From positions 6,386,001-6,450,000 of the forward strand of contig NZ_CP150302.1 in the NCBI RefSeq assembly GCF_038051945.1: 64,000 nucleotides of DNA, in the 5' to 3' direction. The notes beneath the pieces are model-generated. The model saw only the letters and a program-made list of their open reading frames with translations. It made no database searches and was not told where the DNA came from. The position numbers and the translations under genes were made by a program. Positions 59,775 through 64,000 of the stretch are shown here, in pieces. Source of the stretch: Paenibacillus sp. FSL H3-0469 (lineage in GTDB: Bacteria; Bacillota; Bacilli; Paenibacillales; Paenibacillaceae). The first letter of the stretch is position 1; each line of letters opens with the position of its first letter.

Positions 59775-61280
59775 TCAAGCAAAGCCTGCATTCCCGCTCA
59801 TCCCCACCCACAGCGGGGATTGCTCCAGACAAGCGGCGAGCTGCAGTAGCAGATCCTCGCGTCCTTTGGAGGCCATAACCTGTACGCCGATCGGCATTCC
59901 TTCGGCCGTAAGGTGCACCGGCACGCTCATGGCAGGCTGGCCGGTCAGATTGGCGAGCTGGGTGAAGGGCGTGTACGTCAGGCTCGGCTCGAACATCTCG
60001 TAGATCATCCGCCGCTGCGCATCCTTCGGCAGCCCGCTGACCTGCATCAGCTTCTCTGTCTCCGCCGCAGTCTGGGTCAGCTCTCCAACCTTCGGCGCGG
60101 AGTCCGCATTGGCCGGGGTAATATACAGATCGAAACGGTCCATCAGCGCCGCCATCTGCGCAGCGGCTACATCCCATTCGTGCAGACTGTGTACGAATTC
60201 TGCCGCCGAGACCTGCTTCCCGGCTTCGGCCAGCACCCAGGTGACAATATCCACGTCCTCTGCCTTAATTGCACGGCCCATGCCGCTCTCCAGTGAGAGG
60301 AACATGGCGGATACTTCTCCTGCGTTCATCGTATAGTAGTTATCCATCAGCCGGACCCCGTTGACCGGGCTCAGCTTCTCTTCCACCTCATAGCCTTCGG
60401 ACTCCAGCCACTTGACCGTCTTCCGCACGGCCTCTACTGCCTCAGCGGATACCGGTGTTCCCACCGGCGAAGCGGTGGTGAAGGCGATCCGCAGCTTCCG
60501 CTGCGCAGGCTTCAGCAGATCGTCCAGGTAGACGCCCGGATACAGCGGCGTCTGAAAAGCCGCTTCCGGCTGCACCACCTGCAGCAGATCCAGCATCGCG
60601 GCGCTGTCCCGCACAGAGCGCGTCAGCGCAAAATCAATCGATGCGCCCTGCCACTGGCGGCCGATCCCCGGGCCGACCGGCGTGCGCCCTCGCGTCGGCT
60701 TCAGCCCGAACAGGCCGGTGAACGAGGCCGGTATGCGGATGGAGCCGCCGCCGTCACTGGCTCCGGCGGCCGGGACGATCCCGGCGGCAACCGCCGCCGC
60801 CGCACCGCCGCTGGAGCCGCCGGGTGAACAGGCGGGGTTCCAGGGATTGCGGGCCGGTCCGTGGAGGAGGGGCTCGGTGATGTTTTTGAGCCCGAATTCC
60901 GGCGTATTCGTATGGCCCAGTGGAATGAAGCCGCCGCGCCGGATACGTGCCACATAGTTAGAGTCCCGCTTCGCGACATTGTCCTTCATCAGCAGAGCGC
61001 CCGAGGTCAGCGGTTCGCCGCCAATCGCCTGGGAGATATCCTTCAGCAGGAATGGGACGCCGGCGAACGGGCGGGTGAGATCATCGCCATCGACAGGCAT
61101 CTCCGCAGCTTCCTTCAGCGCGGACTCCCGGCGGGTGCGTACCACCGCATTCAGCAGCGGATTCACCTCATCCATCCGGGCATAGGCGGCTTCCACAAGC
61201 TCACGCGCTGAGACCTCCCGTGCTTTCACTAGGGCGGCAAGCCCCAGCGCATCATAACCGGAATAAGCAGACAACGACAT
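59775..61280 (-). CDS. Amidase (amidase signature family)
   Basis: The 501-residue hydrolase has the Ser-cisSer-Lys triad: Lys80 (VPFLLKDIS), cis-Ser156 within GGSSGG (154-159) and nucleophile Ser180 (DGGGSIRIP). The signature continues GLFGLKPTRGR. It lacks a signal peptide. It follows AGAAAGAGG. It is not accompanied by gatC or gatB and is longer at the C-terminus than GatA in pattern, so it is a catabolic amidase; the natural amide is unknown. Confidence 0.9.
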   Translation of the reverse strand: MSLSAYSGYDALGLAALVKAREVSARELVEAAYARMDEVNPLLNAVVRTRRESALKEAAEMPVDGDDLTRPFAGVPFLLKDISQAIGGEPLTSGALLMKDNVAKRDSNYVARIRRGGFIPLGHTNTPEFGLKNITEPLLHGPARNPWNPACSPGGSSGGAAAAVAAGIVPAAGASDGGGSIRIPASFTGLFGLKPTRGRTPVGPGIGRQWQGASIDFALTRSVRDSAAMLDLLQVVQPEAAFQTPLYPGVYLDDLLKPAQRKLRIAFTTASPVGTPVSAEAVEAVRKTVKWLESEGYEVEEKLSPVNGVRLMDNYYTMNAGEVSAMFLSLESGMGRAIKAEDVDIVTWVLAEAGKQVSAAEFVHSLHEWDVAAAQMAALMDRFDLYITPANADSAPKVGELTQTAAETEKLMQVSGLPKDAQRRMIYEMFEPSLTYTPFTQLANLTGQPAMSVPVHLTAEGMPIGVQVMASKGREDLLLQLAACLEQSPLWVGMSGNAGFA

Positions 61281-61384
61281 AGGTATAACCTCTTTCTGGC
61301 AGGAACAGGCAAGCTACTTAGCATTCAGGCTATAGCTGCAGTCTCGCGCATAATATATTGCGATATAAGGAGGGCAGAGACTTT

Positions 61385-61966
61385 TCAAATGCGATCTTCT
61401 GTCAGGTATTGTTTGACCGGGGGAGGGGTATAGTCTGCCATCTGGCGCAGAATGCCCTCCGGAGTTGTATCGTTCAGCATGATGGAATGATGCTTCTCCT
61501 GCATGAATTGTTCCCGGGCCATGTTGCTGAAGAGGGCAATCAGCGGATCATAATAATGGTTCACATTAAGCAGTCCGCAGGGCTTCTGATGCAGGCCGAG
61601 CTGCGCCCAGGTGAAGATCTCGAAATACTCCTCCATCGTGCCCGGGCCGCCCGGCATAGCAATGAATCCGTCCGCCAGCTCCGACATCTTAAGCTTCCGT
61701 TCGTGCATAGAGTCTACCATTATCAGCTCCGTCAGACGGGTATGCTCAATTTCCCTCTGCTTGAGGAAATGCGGCAGCACCCCGATCACGCGGCCTCCCG
61801 CCTGCATCACGCTATCTGCAATAGCACCCATCAAACCTACAGTTGCTCCGCCATAGATCAGCGTAATGTTGCGTGCGGCAAGCTCCTTGCCGAGTAGAAT
61901 AGCCGATTCCTTGTATACGGGCGAAGCCCCTTCACTGGAACCGCAGAACACTGCGATACTCTTCAT
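61385..61966 (-). CDS. LOG family protein (TIGR00730 type)
   Basis: The 193-residue Rossmann-like protein contains the family motif MPGGPGTMEEY (residues 104-114) and Arg90-Lys91 (HERKLKM). Such proteins hydrolyse cytokinin riboside 5'-monophosphates or more generally nucleoside 5'-monophosphates to free base and ribose 5-phosphate. The start follows AGGAGAG. It is transcribed toward the amidase, about 100 bp away. Confidence 0.9.
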   Translation of the reverse strand: MKSIAVFCGSSEGASPVYKESAILLGKELAARNITLIYGGATVGLMGAIADSVMQAGGRVIGVLPHFLKQREIEHTRLTELIMVDSMHERKLKMSELADGFIAMPGGPGTMEEYFEIFTWAQLGLHQKPCGLLNVNHYYDPLIALFSNMAREQFMQEKHHSIMLNDTTPEGILRQMADYTPPPVKQYLTEDRI

Positions 61967-62112
61967 AAGCTGCTGACTCTCCTTTGTCTTAAGATAATGT
62001 AATGTGCTTTGAAGAACAGTTGTTTCCTCTCCCTAATGTATCACGGATTCAGGTGCATGTAACATTTTTCTCGGTGCCGGAGCAGGCTGGTTCGTTGCGG
62101 TGGTTCTCTGCA

Positions 62113-62141
62113 TTGACAACTTTTTGCGGAGCGGCTATACT
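62113..62141 (+). promoter_or_regulatory. Sigma-A promoter of the tyrS T-box leader
   Basis: TTGACA (62113-62118), a 17 bp spacer and TATACT (62136-62141) form a near-consensus promoter just upstream of the T-box stem I. Confidence 0.85.
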
Positions 62142-62159
62142 TTCTGTAATCTTATAGTT

Positions 62160-62415
62160 GGTATACGTTGAACGAGCCAGTAGCAGCCTTGTCCCTGTTC
62201 CCAGAGAGCCGGGGGTCGATGGAACCCGGTACACACAAGCGGACTGTGAATTACGCCTCGGGAGTATCTTGGGTAATGCCAAGCGGAGCTAAGCGAACGA
62301 TAACTCGCCTGAGAGTGGTACGGACCTGTGTGCAATATGGGGGCTGTGCAATTTGGGTGGTAACACGGTTAATACTAATCGTCCCTGTGTCTGAATAGAC
62401 AAGGGGCGATTTTTT
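62160..62415 (+). promoter_or_regulatory. Tyrosine T-box riboswitch with terminator
   Basis: The leader has stem I features (CCAGAGAGCC, GGTCGATGGAACCCGG), a specifier candidate TAC at 62252-62254, the T-box AATTTGGGTGGTAACACGG (62350-62368) and a terminator ATCGTCCCTGTGTCT (62378-62392) with AGACAAGGGGCGAT (62397-62410) and a T-run. Uncharged tRNA-Tyr pairs with TAC and TGG and stabilises the antiterminator, so tyrS is made on tyrosine shortage. The specifier position is my assignment and needs folding. Confidence 0.92.
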
Positions 62416-62555
62416 GTTGTCTGTGTGCTGGGGATACTGGCTTAGTGCCTGCGCGGGCGGGCTTTTGGCTTCTATGGCTTGATGCGGTATAGCTGCTGTT
62501 TTTTTGACGGATATCAAGGGATATAGAACAATCACTTACACAAAAGGGGCTGTAC

Positions 62556-63818
62556 ATGTTGAACATTATTGACGAGCTATTGTGGCGCGATGCCATTAAC
62601 CAGCAGACTGATGCGGACGGACTGCGTGAATTGACAGAGAGTAAGGCGGTATCGCTGTATTGCGGCGTAGACCCTACGGGCAACAGTATGCATATCGGCC
62701 ATCTGATTCCATTCATGATGCTGCGGCGCTTCCAGCTGGCGGGTCACCGTCCGGTGATTCTGATCGGGGGAGCCACGGGAACGATCGGCGATCCGAGCGG
62801 ACGCCAGAGCGAGCGCTCGTTGCAGACGCTGGAGCAAGTGCAGGAGAATGTGGATGCCCTGACTGCGCAGATGAAGAAGCTGTTCATTACCGATGGCGAC
62901 AACCAGGTGCGGATGGTAAATAACTACGACTGGACCAAGGATATGAATGTCATCGAATTCCTGCGTGATATCGGCAAAAATTTCAGCATCAACACGATGC
63001 TGGCGAAGGACGTAGTGTCCAGCCGTCTGGACAGCGGAATCTCGTTCACCGAGTTCTCTTACCAGATTCTGCAATCTATGGATTACCTGCACCTGTTCCA
63101 GCACGAGGATGTGCAGCTCCAGATCGGCGGGTCTGACCAATGGGGCAATATTACGAGCGGCCTTGATCTGATCCGTAAAAAAGAGGGCAACGAAGCCAAA
63201 GCCTTCGGCCTGACCATCCCGCTTATGCTGAAGGCTGACGGTACGAAATTCGGCAAATCCGCCGGCGGCGCCATCTGGCTCGATCCGAAGCAGACCACGC
63301 CATACGAGTTCTACCAGTTCTGGGCGAACACCGATGACCGCGATGTGGTCAAATACCTGAAGTACTTCACCTTCCTGAGCAAAGAGGAGATCGAAGCGCT
63401 GGAAGAGAAGGTAGCCACCGAGCCGCATAAACGCGAAGCGCAAAAAGCGCTGGCCGAGGAAATGACCCGGTTCGTGCACAGCGAGGAGCTGCTGGAGCAG
63501 GCCAAGCGCATCAGTGCGGCGCTGTTCAGCGGCGATATCCGCTCGCTGACTGCGGACGAAATCGAGGAAGGCTTCAAGGAAATGCCGACCTTCACAGCAG
63601 GCAAAGAGACCAAGAACATCGTAGACTGGCTGGTTGAGCTGGGAGTGGAGCCATCCAAACGCCAGGCGCGTGAGGATATCACCAAAGGCGCGATCTCGAT
63701 CAACGGCGAGCGCGTGAATGAGCTGGAGACGGAGATTACGGCTGAGGATGCCATCGGCGGCAAGTTCATCATCGTCCGCAAGGGCAAGAAGAACTACAGT
63801 CTGGTGAAGCTGGTCTAA
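62556..63818 (+). CDS. tyrS: Tyrosyl-tRNA synthetase
   Basis: The 420-residue class I synthetase charges tRNA-Tyr. The HIGH signature is at residues 46-49 (SMHIGHLIPF), the KMSKS-like loop is KFGKS at 231-235, and GGSDQWGNITSG is the tyrosine-site motif. A C-terminal S4 RNA-binding domain follows (about 350-415; SKRQAREDITKGAISINGER). The start follows AAAAGGGG-type Shine-Dalgarno. The T-box upstream controls it in response to tyrosine supply. Confidence 0.97.
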   Translation: MLNIIDELLWRDAINQQTDADGLRELTESKAVSLYCGVDPTGNSMHIGHLIPFMMLRRFQLAGHRPVILIGGATGTIGDPSGRQSERSLQTLEQVQENVDALTAQMKKLFITDGDNQVRMVNNYDWTKDMNVIEFLRDIGKNFSINTMLAKDVVSSRLDSGISFTEFSYQILQSMDYLHLFQHEDVQLQIGGSDQWGNITSGLDLIRKKEGNEAKAFGLTIPLMLKADGTKFGKSAGGAIWLDPKQTTPYEFYQFWANTDDRDVVKYLKYFTFLSKEEIEALEEKVATEPHKREAQKALAEEMTRFVHSEELLEQAKRISAALFSGDIRSLTADEIEEGFKEMPTFTAGKETKNIVDWLVELGVEPSKRQAREDITKGAISINGERVNELETEITAEDAIGGKFIIVRKGKKNYSLVKLV

Positions 63819-64000
63819 GCACAAGCTGCGAAGCGGTTACCGGGAGGGTTGGTGCAGTTCGCCGGAAATTGAGCCAGATCTGGAGCGGTGTTAGGCTGGA
63901 ACGAGGCTAAGGGTGAACTGGAACGAGGTTGATGTGGTTAGGCTGAGCTTAGATGAGTTAGGTTTGGCCAGATGAGGTAAAGTGAGTAGATGAGTGAGAT
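63819..64000. other. Right-edge non-coding segment
   Basis: No gene is visible in the last 182 bp. The sequence is G-rich with loosely repeated CTGGAACGAGG (two copies near 63896 and 63919) and TAGATGAG motifs. Nothing further can be assigned. Confidence 0.5.

Overview
The window looks like chromosome of a Paenibacillus-type spore former. Evidence: forespore spoVA genes, a B. subtilis-like yqeG-yqeH-aroE-yqeI-nadD-yqeK-rsfS cluster, YesM/YesN-type two-component genes beside sugar ABC transporters, frequent TTG/GTG starts with strong Shine-Dalgarno sequences, a tyrosine T-box, and many glycoside hydrolase loci. Genus is inferred from gene content and style; no rRNA or tRNA gene was seen.

Layout. 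1-4.6 kb: left-edge regulator fragment, GH3 beta-glucosidase, a guanidine-I riboswitch controlling a two-subunit SMR guanidinium exporter, and an aldo/keto reductase. 5-10.3 kb: mannitol operon mtlA-mtlR-mtlF-mtlD with a catabolite-repression site inside its promoter. 10.4-13.8 kb: M42 aminopeptidase and spoVAC-spoVAD-spoVAE. 14-18.5 kb: MoxR ATPase, DUF58 protein and membrane transglutaminase. 18.6-24.7 kb: housekeeping cluster for ribosome assembly, NAD, shikimate and RNA binding, with cvfB inserted. 25.4-31.5 kb: small membrane protein, ArsR-type regulator and a divergent sugar ABC transporter with a GH43 arabinan-type enzyme. 31.9-38.3 kb: sigma/anti-sigma pair, AraC regulator, GH127 beta-L-arabinofuranosidase, secreted protein of unknown function. 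38.5-41.5 kb: XRE-TPR regulator and a second aldo/keto reductase. 41.8-57.8 kb: a large carbohydrate locus with sensor kinase, response regulator, AraC regulator, two FAD-dependent oxidoreductases, two GH130-type enzymes, a binding protein with two permeases, an SGNH esterase and a ROK repressor. 57.9-61.9 kb: remnants of a permease and a TetR regulator, CBS protein, MarR regulator, amidase and LOG-family protein. 62.1-63.8 kb: T-box and tyrS.

The main unexplained structure is intergenic. Four large gaps between convergent genes (about 25.1, 31.7, 40.2 and 56.3 kb) each hold a tandem array of short palindrome-containing units. Two element classes are involved, yet all arrays repeat every 51-52 bp, close to five turns of B-DNA. 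A single unit of one class also lies at 55.03 kb. The position and unit structure resemble BIME/REP-type elements. The period would superficially suggest CRISPR, but the whole unit is conserved, so there are no spacers.
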